A stretch of 64,000 nt of DNA from an uncultured Aquimarina sp. (GTDB lineage Bacteria; Bacteroidota; Bacteroidia; Flavobacteriales; Flavobacteriaceae): assembly GCA_947503135.1 (NCBI GenBank), contig CANNCQ010000004.1:1-64000 (forward strand). The letters are read 5' to 3'. Below are positions 45,573-54,539 of the stretch, piece after piece. The notes under the pieces were generated by a model, which had not been told where the DNA came from, searched no databases, and was given only the letters and a program-made list of their open reading frames with translations. A program made the position numbers and the translations under genes. Each line of letters begins with the position of its first letter. Positions within the stretch are counted from its first letter, which is position 1.

Positions 45573-46685
45573 TTATAATGTTTGCTCTTCATTTTCATTT
45601 TGTTGGCCTGTAGCCATTAGAAAAGCTTTCAAAAATTCATCTATCCCGCCATTCATAACTGCATCTACATTACCCGTTTCATGGGCTGTACGAACATCTT
45701 TAACTAATTTATAAGGATGCATTACATAGTTACGTATTTGTGAACCCCATTCAATTTTCATTTTTGAAGCTTCTATCTCATCGCGAAGAGCTTGTTTCTT
45801 TTTTAATTCAATTTCGTATAATTGAGATTTTAAAAGCTGCATAGCTTTAGTTTTGTTATCTAATTGAGAACGTGTTTCTGAATTTTCTATAATAATTCCT
45901 GATGGCTTGTGTCTTAACCGAACCGCTGTTTCAACCTTATTTACATTTTGTCCACCAGCTCCTGAAGACCTCATGGTTTCCCAAGAAATTTCTGAAGTAT
46001 TTATATCAATTTCAATAGAGTCATCGGCCAAGGGATAAACGTAAACCGATGCAAAGGTTGTGTGGCGTTTAGCATTGCTATCAAAAGGTGAAATACGCAC
46101 CAATCGGTGTACACCATTTTCACCCTTTAACCACCCAAAAGCATATTCGCCTTCGATTTCTAAAGTTACTGTTTTAACACCTACTACATCACCAGCTTGA
46201 AAATTAAGCTCTTTGATTTTAAAATTTTGCTTTTGACAGTACATCATGTACATACGCATTAGCATTTGAGCCCAGTCACAACTTTCAGTACCACCAGCAC
46301 CTGCTGTAATTTGAAGTACAGCACCCAAACTGTCTCCTTCTTCACTAAGCATATTTCGAAATTCTAAATCTTGAATAGCATCTTCTGTTTGCTTTAAATG
46401 TGTTTCAAGCTCTTCGTCTGTAGTCACTCCTTCTTTATTAAATTCTATTAATATTTCAAGATCTTCGACCAATTGTGAAGAAGTATTAAAATCGGCTACC
46501 CATTTTTTTAAACTTGTCAATACACGCATGTGAGCTTCAGCTTCCTTGGGATTATTCCAAAAGTCTGGAGAAAATGTTATCTCTTCTTGATTTGCTATTT
46601 CGATTTTTTTTGAATCGATATTTAAATGAGTTCTCAAAGAACTAATACGTTTTTTTAAATCAGAAAATGTTTCTTGGTTGATCAT
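45573..46685 (-). CDS. prfB: Peptide chain release factor 2
   Basis: RF2 recognises UAA and UGA stops. The 370-residue protein has GAGGQNVNKVETAVRLRH (about residues 238-255) with the catalytic GGQ and ISPFDSNAKRH with the SPF tripeptide of RF2. I start it at the ATG at 46683-46685. The frame is continuous: the position where many bacteria carry the programmed +1 frameshift (after RxxL near codon 25) reads LRTHLNID with no in-frame stop, so no frameshift is needed. The S9 peptidase follows 11 bp later. Confidence 0.95.
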   Translation of the reverse strand: MINQETFSDLKKRISSLRTHLNIDSKKIEIANQEEITFSPDFWNNPKEAEAHMRVLTSLKKWVADFNTSSQLVEDLEILIEFNKEGVTTDEELETHLKQTEDAIQDLEFRNMLSEEGDSLGAVLQITAGAGGTESCDWAQMLMRMYMMYCQKQNFKIKELNFQAGDVVGVKTVTLEIEGEYAFGWLKGENGVHRLVRISPFDSNAKRHTTFASVYVYPLADDSIEIDINTSEISWETMRSSGAGGQNVNKVETAVRLRHKPSGIIIENSETRSQLDNKTKAMQLLKSQLYEIELKKKQALRDEIEASKMKIEWGSQIRNYVMHPYKLVKDVRTAHETGNVDAVMNGGIDEFLKAFLMATGQQNENEEQTL

Positions 46686-46706
46686 GTATAGTTTGGCTAA
46701 CAGATA

Positions 46707-46714
46707 CAAAAATA
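46707..46714 (-). promoter_or_regulatory. Putative -7 element of prfB
   Basis: CAAAAATA reads TATTTTTG on the minus strand, a full TAnnTTTG match, 21 bp upstream of the prfB ATG. Confidence 0.5.
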
Positions 46715-46906
46715 CGAATGCTTTTGACTATAACTAATTATTGTGTTTTTAAATTAAATAAAGCGTATGTAATACTTTATACGATTAAATCTGAAAATAC
46801 TTTTGTAAGTGATTAACAAAGAGCACTTAAAGGGTGTTTCGTCGATATAATATGCTTTTTATCGAAAATAAGACTAATTATCGATGCATCGCTATTGCTA
46901 TTAGTG

Positions 46907-46936
46907 TGTAAAGCATGTTATTTGTAGCATAATTAA
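46907..46936 (+). promoter_or_regulatory. Possible promoter of the OmpA-family gene
   Basis: A TTG, a 19-bp spacer and GTTATTTG give the correct spacing but two mismatches to the -7 consensus. Coordinates are approximate. A strong promoter is expected for an abundant outer-membrane protein. Confidence 0.3.
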
Positions 46937-46963
46937 ATAATTCAACACTAAAGATTGATTAAA

Positions 46964-48070
46964 ATGAAAAAACTTATTTTTTGTATTGCAGCAATTTCTA
47001 CTGCATTAACTGCGAATGCGCAGCAAGATTTACCATCTAATCCTGAGCCAGGAAAATGTTATGTTAGATGTACTACTCCAGACATTTATGAGAATCAGTC
47101 TGTACAAATAGAAATTGCACCATCTTACAAGAGATTGAGAGTCGTGCCTGCTACTTACAAGACAATTACTGAAAAAGTATTAGTTAGAGAAGCTAGTAAG
47201 AAATTAAAAGTTATTCCTGCTACTTACTCTACTGAAACAATTTCTTATACTAAAAAACAAGGTGGAAATACTTTAAGCATACAACCAGCAAAGTTTGGTT
47301 CTGATAGTCAAACTATCGAGGTGAAGCCTGCTTATGCATTGTGGGAACTTGGTGCTGCAGCTCCTGATTGTGCTTCTAGTAACCCTGACGATTGTCGTTA
47401 CTGGTGTTATAAAGGATACCCTGCACAGTTTACTACAGTTAACCAACAAACTTTAGTATCTGATGCAACATCATCTGCTTCACCAATAGCTTCAAAAGAA
47501 AGCTCTTATACTAAAACAGTAGTAGCTACTCCTGCAAGAGTTGAAGAAATTACAATTCCAGCTGAATACTCTACTATTACTAAAATTGTTTTAGATCGTG
47601 ATGCATACACTACTGAAGATGTAGTTCCTGCTAAATACAAAACTGTTAGTAAAGAAGTATTAAAGCAAAAAGGTGGTTTAACTACTTGGAAAGAAGTTGA
47701 ATGTAGTTTAGTTGAATACCAAGCATTACCTATTAACTGGAATGTTGGATCTGCAACTTTAACTTCAACTGCTAAAAACTTAATCGACACAAGATTATTA
47801 CCTGTATTAGCTCAAAATGCTGGAGCAAAAATGGAAATTGCTTCTCATACTGATTCAAGAGGTGGAGCTTCTTCTAACCAAGCTTTATCTGATAGAAGAG
47901 CACAATCAGTTGTTAACTACTTAATCTCTAAAGGAATTAACAATAGCCGTTTAGTAGCTAATGGTTACGGTGAGCGTAGATTAAAGAACAGATGTGCTGA
48001 CGGTGTATCTTGTACTGAGCGTCAACATGCTGCAAACAGAAGAACTGAATTCCGTTTGATTAACAACTAA
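46964..48070 (+). CDS. OmpA-family protein with 23-residue repeat module
   Basis: This 368-residue protein has a signal peptide (about residues 1-20) and a C-terminal OmpA-like peptidoglycan-binding domain (about 255-365) with SHTDSRG, NQALSDRRAQSV and NGYGERR. The middle is unusual: P-A-x-Y/F modules recur at residues 62, 85 and 108, then at 199 and 222, exactly 23 apart in each block. Six Cys cluster near residues 32-36 and 136-148, and three more at 247, 343 and 350 suggest disulfides. It anchors the outer membrane to peptidoglycan. The start is the ATG at 46964, not the upstream TTG at 46955. Its terminator follows closely. Confidence 0.9.
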   Translation: MKKLIFCIAAISTALTANAQQDLPSNPEPGKCYVRCTTPDIYENQSVQIEIAPSYKRLRVVPATYKTITEKVLVREASKKLKVIPATYSTETISYTKKQGGNTLSIQPAKFGSDSQTIEVKPAYALWELGAAAPDCASSNPDDCRYWCYKGYPAQFTTVNQQTLVSDATSSASPIASKESSYTKTVVATPARVEEITIPAEYSTITKIVLDRDAYTTEDVVPAKYKTVSKEVLKQKGGLTTWKEVECSLVEYQALPINWNVGSATLTSTAKNLIDTRLLPVLAQNAGAKMEIASHTDSRGGASSNQALSDRRAQSVVNYLISKGINNSRLVANGYGERRLKNRCADGVSCTERQHAANRRTEFRLINN

Positions 48071-48084
48071 TAATTGATTATTAG

Positions 48085-48103
48085 TTGATCAAATTTTGAT
48101 CAA
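48085..48103. repeat. Palindrome after the OmpA-family gene
   Basis: TTGATCAAATTTTGATCAA is a perfect 9+9 inverted repeat around one base, lying between the OmpA-family stop (48070) and its terminator. It could be a minor hairpin or a protein-binding site. Confidence 0.4.
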
Positions 48104-48107
48104 ACAA

Positions 48108-48141
48108 AAAAAACCTCGATGTATAAACATCGAGGTTTTTT
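48108..48141 (+). terminator. Terminator of the OmpA-family gene
   Basis: A perfect 15-bp stem (48108-48122 with 48127-48141) with loop ATAA is followed by a T run. It lies 38 bp after the stop codon. Confidence 0.9.
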
Positions 48142-48142
48142 T

Positions 48143-48457
48143 ATTCAAACTATTGTCACGTCTTTAAATAGTAATAATTAAAAAGTTACATTGTACTATA
48201 ACAATATTGATAAACTCTAAGTATGTTAAACGAGCCCAAGAAGCCATTTTCTTTATTTCTGGGAACCTAAAAAAAGTAAAATAAGCTCTTTAAACAGGAA
48301 AAATTGCAGAAACCTTATTCACTGGATACGATTTTTTTAGATATGGAAGAATCAAAATTCTAAAAAAGGATACTAAGCCCCACTCTACCCTAATGAGGGT
48401 CTAAAGCACATAATTAATCAAAAACATCAAAGATGTTATCTTGTGCTATTTTAAAAA
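48143..48457. other. Gene-free stretch with possible degraded coding sequence
   Basis: No intact gene is visible. The minus strand between about 48180 and 48400 is open for two runs in the same frame, broken by one TAA (for example residues EIKKMASWARLTYLEF and RVEWGLVSFFRI), but these match nothing I recognise. On the plus strand a 15-codon ORF starts near 48223 (MLNEPKKPFSLFLGT) and then stops. It may be a decayed remnant or chance. Confidence 0.3.
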
Positions 48458-49717
48458 TTATACATTTGAAAAATTACTACTATTAACTTCAAAATTTAGC
48501 TTAGGATAACATATAAAATACTTGGTAACCTTTTTCGATAGCGCTTCTAAATTATATTGGTCACTTTGCTTTATAATATCCGAAGTTTCTCCATTTTTCA
48601 ACAATAGCTTTATATGTTGTTTTTCTGCATCATAAGCTTGATTGGATATAGATCCTGAAAACACAAAATAACTAGCCTCTTCCCTGTTTAAATCATGATT
48701 AGATGCTAATTTATTAATATGTATTGATTCATTTTCTTTAGAGAATTCTTGTAAACCTAATTCAACTTTTAATAAATCTCGGTTAATTAAAATTTCAGAA
48801 AGCGTACTTAGTATTTTATCATCATAATTTACCCATTCCTTTATTGCAGAAATTAAATCGTAATCATCTAATTTCGAAAATTGATTCAATACATCTTCCG
48901 TAAATGAAGAAGATTCTATTTTTTCTTTTAAAAAGAAAGAGAGCACCGTACTTGCGGGTAATTTTTTTCCTTGCTCCACTAAATAATTAGCTCGTTGTAA
49001 TATACGTATTAAAACATTTTCTGCTACTAAACTAGTTTTATGTAAATATACTTGCCAATACATTAACCTTCTAGATAGTAAAAATTTTTCAACAGAATAA
49101 ATTCCTTTTTCTTCTACAACCAACTCATCATTAACAACACTAAGCATGGTTATTAAACGTTCACTATTTACATTACCCTCGGCAACACCGGTATAAAAAC
49201 TATCTCGTTTTAAATAATCTAATCGATCCATATCGAGTTGCCCAGATATTAGCTGGTGTAGAAATATTCTTGAATATTCTCCTTTAAAAATAGTTATCGC
49301 TAAATCTAATTTTCCTTCAAATTCCTTATTTAAGGTTTCCATAAAGCGTAACGAAATATCTTCATGACTTATTCCATGTACAATAGAATGCTCCATCGCG
49401 TGAGAAAAAGGTCCATGCCCGATATCATGTAATAATATAGCTGCTAATACCGCTACTTCTTCTTCTTCAGAAATATCAACACCTTTAAAGCGCAATACTT
49501 GTACTGCTTTTTGCATTAGATGCATACAGCCCAAAGCATGATGAAAACGCGTATGATGAGCCCCTGGGTAAACCATATGTGATAAGCCCATTTGAGTAAT
49601 TCTACGTAAGCGTTGAAAATACTTATGCTCAATTAAATCGAAAATGAATTCGTTAGGAATTGTAATAAACCCATAAATTGGATCGTTTATAATTTTAAGT
49701 TTGTTTCTTTTCTTCAA
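48458..49717 (-). CDS. HD-domain phosphohydrolase (dNTPase-like)
   Basis: This 419-residue HD-superfamily hydrolase has the N-terminal PIYGFITIP segment, RLRRITQMGLSHMVYPGAHHTRFHHALG (about residues 36-63) and the catalytic LLHDIGHGPFSH motif (about 93-104) with the His-Asp pair. It resembles SAMHD1/dGTPase-type enzymes. The long C-terminal helical part is variable. The start is TTG (49715-49717): an in-frame TGA lies three codons upstream, so no ATG is possible. It is divergent from porX with about 97 bp between starts. Confidence 0.9.
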   Translation of the reverse strand: MKKRNKLKIINDPIYGFITIPNEFIFDLIEHKYFQRLRRITQMGLSHMVYPGAHHTRFHHALGCMHLMQKAVQVLRFKGVDISEEEEVAVLAAILLHDIGHGPFSHAMEHSIVHGISHEDISLRFMETLNKEFEGKLDLAITIFKGEYSRIFLHQLISGQLDMDRLDYLKRDSFYTGVAEGNVNSERLITMLSVVNDELVVEEKGIYSVEKFLLSRRLMYWQVYLHKTSLVAENVLIRILQRANYLVEQGKKLPASTVLSFFLKEKIESSSFTEDVLNQFSKLDDYDLISAIKEWVNYDDKILSTLSEILINRDLLKVELGLQEFSKENESIHINKLASNHDLNREEASYFVFSGSISNQAYDAEKQHIKLLLKNGETSDIIKQSDQYNLEALSKKVTKYFICYPKLNFEVNSSNFSNV

Positions 49718-49741
49718 AAAAATTCACATTTAGGATTAAAA

Positions 49742-49749
49742 CAAATATA
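49742..49749 (-). promoter_or_regulatory. Putative -7 element of the HD-hydrolase gene
   Basis: CAAATATA reads TATATTTG on the minus strand, a full TAnnTTTG match, 24 bp upstream of the TTG start. Confidence 0.45.
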
Positions 49750-49775
49750 CATTATGCGATATTAGTAGCACAATT

Positions 49776-49793
49776 GTAGGGTATATTCCCTAC
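49776..49793 (+). promoter_or_regulatory. Inverted repeat upstream of porX
   Basis: GTAGGG and CCCTAC (6-bp perfect arms with a 6-bp AT-rich spacer) lie 22 bp before the porX ATG. It is GC-rich compared with the surrounding DNA and could be an operator or leader hairpin. Confidence 0.4.
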
Positions 49794-49814
49794 CCCTAAA
49801 ATAAATAAAAATAA

Positions 49815-51365
49815 ATGAGCAATATACATATACTTTGGGTTGATGATGAGATAGATTTATTAAAGCCTCATATATTATTTCTCGAAAAGAAAAATTATAA
49901 AGTTTCAAAATGCCAAAGTGGTATGGAAGCTTTAGAGATGATTGATGAACAAAAGTTTGATATTGTTTTTTTAGATGAGAATATGCCCGGCTTAAATGGT
50001 ATTGATACACTTGCTGAAATTAAGGAAAAGCAGGCCAATTTACCTGTTGTGATGATTACCAAAAGTGAGGAAGAATATATTATGGAAGAAGCTATTGGTA
50101 GTAAAATTGCTGACTATTTGATTAAGCCAGTAAATCCCAATCAAATATTACTAAGTTTAAAAAAGAACTTAGATCACTCTAGATTGGTCTCTGAAAAGAC
50201 AACCTCTAATTATCAGCAGGAATTTAGGAAAATAGCTATGGATATGGCCATGGTGAACTCTCATGAAGAATGGGCTGAAATGTATCAACGGTTAATATAC
50301 TGGGAGTTAGAGCTTGAAAATATTGAAGATTCTAGTATGTTTGAAATATTAGAAACTCAAAAAAATGAGGCTAATAATCAATTTGGAAAATATATTAACA
50401 ATAATTACGAAGATTGGTTTGATGGTGCTCCAGATGGGCCTTTGCTATCTCATCGCCTTTTTAAAGACGCTATTGTTCCTGAGCTTAGTAAAGAGCAGCC
50501 TACTCTTTTAGTAGTAGTAGATAATTTGCGTTACGATCAATGGAAAACTTTTGAGCCTACAATAAATAATCACTATAAAGTAAAAGACGAGAAACCTTAT
50601 TTTAGCATTCTTCCTACAGCAACTCAATATGCTCGAAATTCTATTTTTTCTGGATTAATGCCTTTAGAAATGGAGAAAAAACACCCTGGTCTTTGGTTGA
50701 ACGATACCGATGAAGGTGGGAAAAATATGCACGAAAATGAGTTTTTAAATGCTCAAATAAAAAGATTACAATTAGATATTAATCATGAATATTATAAAAT
50801 TACTTCTGAAAAATCGGGACGTACTTTAGCCGATAATTTTAAAGGTTGTAAAGATAACGACTTGACTGTTGTTGTTTACAATTTTGTGGATATGCTATCG
50901 CATGCAAAAACGGAAATGGAAGTTATAAAAGAACTGGCTTCAAACGACAAGGCTTACCGTTCATTAACACTAAGTTGGTTTAAAAATTCTCCTTTATTTG
51001 ATATTATTCAAAAAGCACAAGAATTAGGTTTTAAATTAATCATTACTACTGACCACGGTACTATTAATGTTAATAAACCTTCTAAGGTAATTGGTGATAA
51101 AAACACCAGTTTAAATTTGCGTTATAAAACAGGTAAAAGTTTAACTTATCAAGACAAAGAAGTGGTTGCTTTTAGAAACCCAAAATCTATACATTTACCA
51201 GCAATAAATATGAGTAGTTCTTTTATTTTTGCTCGTGACGATTATTTTTTTGCTTACCCAAACAACTATAATCATTATGTAAGTTATTATAAAGATAGTT
51301 ACCAACACGGTGGGGTTTCTATGGAAGAAATGATTATTCCATTTGTAGTTTTAGATCCTAAATGA
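49815..51365 (+). CDS. porX: T9SS response regulator PorX (PglZ domain)
   Basis: PorX is a response regulator whose C-terminal PglZ domain is an alkaline-phosphatase-superfamily phosphodiesterase. It controls the type IX secretion system with the PorY kinase and SigP. The 516-residue protein has an N-terminal REC domain with the phospho-acceptor Asp54 (FLDENMPGL), the acidic pair WVDDE (residues 8-12) and Lys104. The PglZ domain (about 200-510) has DNLRYDQW (about 236), the Thr nucleophile region LPTATQYARNS, and the C-terminal TTDHGT and HGG zinc ligands. Its presence implies T9SS elsewhere in the genome. Confidence 0.95.
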   Translation: MSNIHILWVDDEIDLLKPHILFLEKKNYKVSKCQSGMEALEMIDEQKFDIVFLDENMPGLNGIDTLAEIKEKQANLPVVMITKSEEEYIMEEAIGSKIADYLIKPVNPNQILLSLKKNLDHSRLVSEKTTSNYQQEFRKIAMDMAMVNSHEEWAEMYQRLIYWELELENIEDSSMFEILETQKNEANNQFGKYINNNYEDWFDGAPDGPLLSHRLFKDAIVPELSKEQPTLLVVVDNLRYDQWKTFEPTINNHYKVKDEKPYFSILPTATQYARNSIFSGLMPLEMEKKHPGLWLNDTDEGGKNMHENEFLNAQIKRLQLDINHEYYKITSEKSGRTLADNFKGCKDNDLTVVVYNFVDMLSHAKTEMEVIKELASNDKAYRSLTLSWFKNSPLFDIIQKAQELGFKLIITTDHGTINVNKPSKVIGDKNTSLNLRYKTGKSLTYQDKEVVAFRNPKSIHLPAINMSSSFIFARDDYFFAYPNNYNHYVSYYKDSYQHGGVSMEEMIIPFVVLDPK

Positions 51366-51414
51366 TGGCAGCAATACAACCAATACTGGTTACATAACAA
51401 TATTAAGGTAAAAC

Positions 51415-51450
51415 AAACAAGGCGAATAACTTACGTTATTCGCCTTGTTT
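51415..51450. terminator. Terminator between porX and purC
   Basis: A perfect 16-bp stem (51415-51430 with 51435-51450) with loop TTAC lies between the convergent porX and purC genes. It is A-rich on the left and T-rich on the right, so it may be bidirectional. Confidence 0.85.
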
Positions 51451-51469
51451 AATGATTTATAGTTTATCA

Positions 51470-52417
51470 CTACGATTTCAAATACTTATCTACGTTTTTT
51501 TGAATTCGAGCTTCAATATTAGATAAATCCGCTTTTACAAAAGCCTCTCCCGTAATTTTTTCATACAATTCAATATAACGGTCGGAAACAGAAGCAATAT
51601 AAGCCTCATCCATTTCGGGAATCGCTTGTCCTTCTTTACCTTGAAAACCATTTTGGATTAACCATTGGCGCACAAATTCTTTAGAAAGTTGGCGCTGTGG
51701 CTCCTCTTTATCTTGTCGCTCTTGATAGCCATCGGCATAAAAATAGCGCGAAGAATCTGGGGTATGAATTTCGTCGATTAATACAATTTTACCATCTTTA
51801 GTTTTTCCAAACTCATATTTGGTATCCACTAAGATTAATCCACGCTTGGCCGCAATTTCGGTTCCTCTTTGAAATAACGCCTTGGTGTATTTTTCTAAAA
51901 CAATATAATCGGCTTCACTAACAATTCCTTTACTCAAAATTTCTTCACGTGTAATATCTTCGTCATGTTCTCCATTTTCTGCTTTGGTAGAAGGCGTTAT
52001 TAAAGGTTCCGGAAATTTGTCGTTTTCTTTCATCCCTTCTAGCATAGGCATGCCACAAATTAAACGACGACCTGCTTTATACTCTCTAGCCGCGTGGCCT
52101 GATAGATAGCCTCTGATTACCATTTCCACTTTAAAAGGCTCGCATAAATGCCCTACAGCCACGTTAGGATCGGGAGTAGCCAATAACCAATTCGGAACAA
52201 TATCTTCCGTTTCTTGCATCATTTTAGTTGCAATTTGGTTTAAAATTTGACCTTTGTAAGGAATTCCTTTAGGCATCACTACATCGAAGGCAGAAAGCCT
52301 ATCGGTAGCAATCATTACTAAAGTATCGTTATCCAAACCGTATACTTCCCTAACTTTACCTTTATATATTGACTGTTGACCAGCAAATTGATAATTCGTA
52401 TCCGTAATTGTATTCAT
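51470..52417 (-). CDS. purC: SAICAR synthase
   Basis: PurC joins CAIR and aspartate with ATP in purine synthesis. The 315-residue enzyme belongs to the longer, eukaryote-like branch. GKVREVY (about residues 20-26) is the nucleotide loop, [15 protein letters not shown] (about 36-50) and a later [14 protein letters not shown] (about 215) supply substrate and metal residues. It follows the SelO gene by about 31 bp on the same strand and has its own probable promoter element. Confidence 0.95.
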   Translation of the reverse strand: MNTITDTNYQFAGQQSIYKGKVREVYGLDNDTLVMIATDRLSAFDVVMPKGIPYKGQILNQIATKMMQETEDIVPNWLLATPDPNVAVGHLCEPFKVEMVIRGYLSGHAAREYKAGRRLICGMPMLEGMKENDKFPEPLITPSTKAENGEHDEDITREEILSKGIVSEADYIVLEKYTKALFQRGTEIAAKRGLILVDTKYEFGKTKDGKIVLIDEIHTPDSSRYFYADGYQERQDKEEPQRQLSKEFVRQWLIQNGFQGKEGQAIPEMDEAYIASVSDRYIELYEKITGEAFVKADLSNIEARIQKNVDKYLKS

Positions 52418-52436
52418 CCTTAAAAAAATTAAAGCG

Positions 52437-52444
52437 CAAAGATA
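52437..52444 (-). promoter_or_regulatory. Putative -7 element of purC
   Basis: CAAAGATA reads TATCTTTG on the minus strand, a full TAnnTTTG match, 19 bp upstream of the purC ATG. Confidence 0.5.
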
Positions 52445-52448
52445 GTAT

Positions 52449-54011
52449 TTACGAACTACAAGACAACATAGAACATCCTACTTTATGTCGCGCCCAATCG
52501 GGACGCTTAGCAAACCATTTTTGATGTTCTGGTTGCGCTTCGTAAGGTTTTTTTAGTACCCTAAATAATTCATCTATCAATTGGTAATCCCCTTTTTCTG
52601 CATCGTCTATAGCCAATTGCGCCATATAATTACGGAGTACATATTTTGGATTTACCGCATTCATTTTTTGCTTTCGTTCCTCAGCAGAAATTATTTCTTT
52701 TTCTAACCGCTCTAAATAAGCATTCATCCATTGACTCCACTTTTCAGTAATAGCTCCTTTTAATTCTTCCGGTTTATAAAAAGCTTCTTTTATTTCTTCT
52801 AAAGCTTGATTAGGGTTTTGATTGGAAATATTGGCTAAATTCCTAAAAAAAATAGTCATGTCTGTTTCGGTTAGCTGAAGCGCTTCTTCTAACTGTTCTA
52901 TTAAAATTACGTCATCCTGATCCAGTTCATACAAACCTAATTTTAAGCGCATCATTTCTAACTTTTGCACCTCAAAATTAGCAGCATAGCTTTCTAAAAT
53001 AGCCTCTAAAGGTGCGGCATCTTCAATTAATGGAAATAACGCATTGGCTAACTTAAATAAATTCCACTGTACCACTTTGGGTTGGTTTCCATAACGATAC
53101 CTTTTATGTTGCCTATCGGTGGTGTTAGGTGTCCATCCTGGGTCGTAATCTTCCAACCAACCGTAAGGACCATAATCAATGGTTAAGCCCAGTATGGACA
53201 TGTTATCGGTATTCATCACCCCATGCACAAAACCAACACGTTGCCAATGGATAACCATATCTAAACTAGATGTAGTAATTTGTTTGAAAAATTCAATGTA
53301 AGCGTCTTTTCCTGTAGTTTTAATGTTTGGGTAAAAATGCTTTATGGTATAATCTGCTAATTTCTTTAAATTTTTTAAATCATTGTTTGCTGCAAAAATT
53401 TCAAAATTCCCAAATCGAATGAAAGATGGAGCTAACCGAGTAACTATGGCTCCTTTTTCGTAAGCCTGATTTCCGTTATACAAAACATCTCGAAGCACTT
53501 CATCACCAGTTAAGCATAAAGACAATGCACGTGTTGTTGGCACTCCTAAATAATGCATCGCTTCGCTACACAAATACTCCCTAATGGAGGAGCGTAAAAC
53601 TGCCAAACCATCTGCGGAGCGAGAATAAGGTGTTGCTCCTGCTCCTTTTAACTGCAGTGTCCAGCGGTTATTGTTGTGAACTACTTCTCCTAAATTGATG
53701 GCTCTGCCGTCACCAAGTTGACCTGCCCAATTTCCGAACTGATGTCCTCCATAACACATGGCATAAGGTTCGGTATTTGGTAGTACTTTATTCCCTGTAA
53801 ATACTTTTAAAAACGCGTCGGAACTCACCCCATCTTCGGAAACACCAATAGCCTGAGCCATGGTTTTAGAATAATGAATTAATTTTGGGTTAGCGGTACT
53901 TTTAGGGGTAACGTAAGAGAAAAAAGCGCCCCTTACTTGCCGTGGAACGTTAGTTAAGTTGGCATCGGCTTGAAGTTCATTAGAAAATGTATTTTGAATA
54001 TTCAGTTTCAT
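52449..54011 (-). CDS. selO: Protein adenylyltransferase SelO
   Basis: SelO is a pseudokinase-fold enzyme that transfers AMP to Ser, Thr or Tyr of proteins, with reported roles in oxidative stress. The 520-residue protein has the signature [18 protein letters not shown] (about residues 88-105), the ATP-site Lys and Arg region, HGVMNTDNM (about 262) with the catalytic Asp, and [13 protein letters not shown]. The C-terminus ends SCSS with Cys in the position of selenocysteine in animal SelO. The start is the ATG at 54009-54011; the preceding TTG is discarded. It follows the MsrA-like gene by 42 bp. Confidence 0.95.
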   Translation of the reverse strand: MKLNIQNTFSNELQADANLTNVPRQVRGAFFSYVTPKSTANPKLIHYSKTMAQAIGVSEDGVSSDAFLKVFTGNKVLPNTEPYAMCYGGHQFGNWAGQLGDGRAINLGEVVHNNNRWTLQLKGAGATPYSRSADGLAVLRSSIREYLCSEAMHYLGVPTTRALSLCLTGDEVLRDVLYNGNQAYEKGAIVTRLAPSFIRFGNFEIFAANNDLKNLKKLADYTIKHFYPNIKTTGKDAYIEFFKQITTSSLDMVIHWQRVGFVHGVMNTDNMSILGLTIDYGPYGWLEDYDPGWTPNTTDRQHKRYRYGNQPKVVQWNLFKLANALFPLIEDAAPLEAILESYAANFEVQKLEMMRLKLGLYELDQDDVILIEQLEEALQLTETDMTIFFRNLANISNQNPNQALEEIKEAFYKPEELKGAITEKWSQWMNAYLERLEKEIISAEERKQKMNAVNPKYVLRNYMAQLAIDDAEKGDYQLIDELFRVLKKPYEAQPEHQKWFAKRPDWARHKVGCSMLSCSS

Positions 54012-54053
54012 AACAGTCAATGTTTAGATACCAGCACAAATTGCGGATAGCTT

Positions 54054-54539
54054 TTATTGTTTTACAAAGTTACCGAACTCTTTTTGTAACCGCTTTAATT
54101 TTGGATGAATATACTGAGTACAAAAAGGTTTTAGAGGGTTTTTGTTGTAATAATTCTGAATTTCTTCTCGCGAATATTTAAATTGTTTCATTGGTAAAAC
54201 CAATGTTATTAGGGGATCTTTAAATGTAGGTTGCAATTTTTTTAAAATTGCAAAAATCTCCTTTTGCTGTTCCTCAGTATAATAATAAATGGCGGATCGG
54301 TAAACGTCTCTTCTGGAATGATTAGAGGTGCTTTTATGTGTAAGTAAATGCACATGAATTAAAACTTCTAGCGGAATATCACATTCTAAATATTCGGCAA
54401 TGATTGCTTCAGAAAAAGAAATGTGTTTTTTAGTTGAAGCAATATAACCTTGATGTACGCGTGCTACTCCTTTTAAATTTTGAAAAACAGCTTCGGTACA
54501 CCAATGGCAACCGCCACCCAAACCAATTTTTTTAAGCAT
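54054..54539 (-). CDS. Divergent MsrA-like methionine sulfoxide reductase
   Basis: This 161-residue protein has the MsrA nucleophile segment in altered form: GGGCHWCTEAVF (about residues 8-19), where the usual GCFW reads GCHW. GYIAST and the YRSAIYYYTEEQQ helix (about 101-113) match the family core. It lacks the standard resolving Cys tail and is shorter than E. coli MsrA, and some sequences that normally surround the substrate pocket differ. Repair of methionine sulfoxide is the likely role, with thioredoxin encoded directly upstream (gene end and start adjacent) as the reductant. Confidence 0.82.
   Translation of the reverse strand: MLKKIGLGGGCHWCTEAVFQNLKGVARVHQGYIASTKKHISFSEAIIAEYLECDIPLEVLIHVHLLTHKSTSNHSRRDVYRSAIYYYTEEQQKEIFAILKKLQPTFKDPLITLVLPMKQFKYSREEIQNYYNKNPLKPFCTQYIHPKLKRLQKEFGNFVKQ

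Noticed and set aside
45573..46709. prfB start at 46709
   Set aside because: This upstream TTG adds eight residues with no homology. The ATG at 46685 matches the usual RF2 start and sits right after a consensus -7 element.
52449..54011. Selenocysteine in SelO
   Set aside because: The codon at the position of the animal Sec reads Cys and the frame continues to a normal stop, so no UGA recoding is required.
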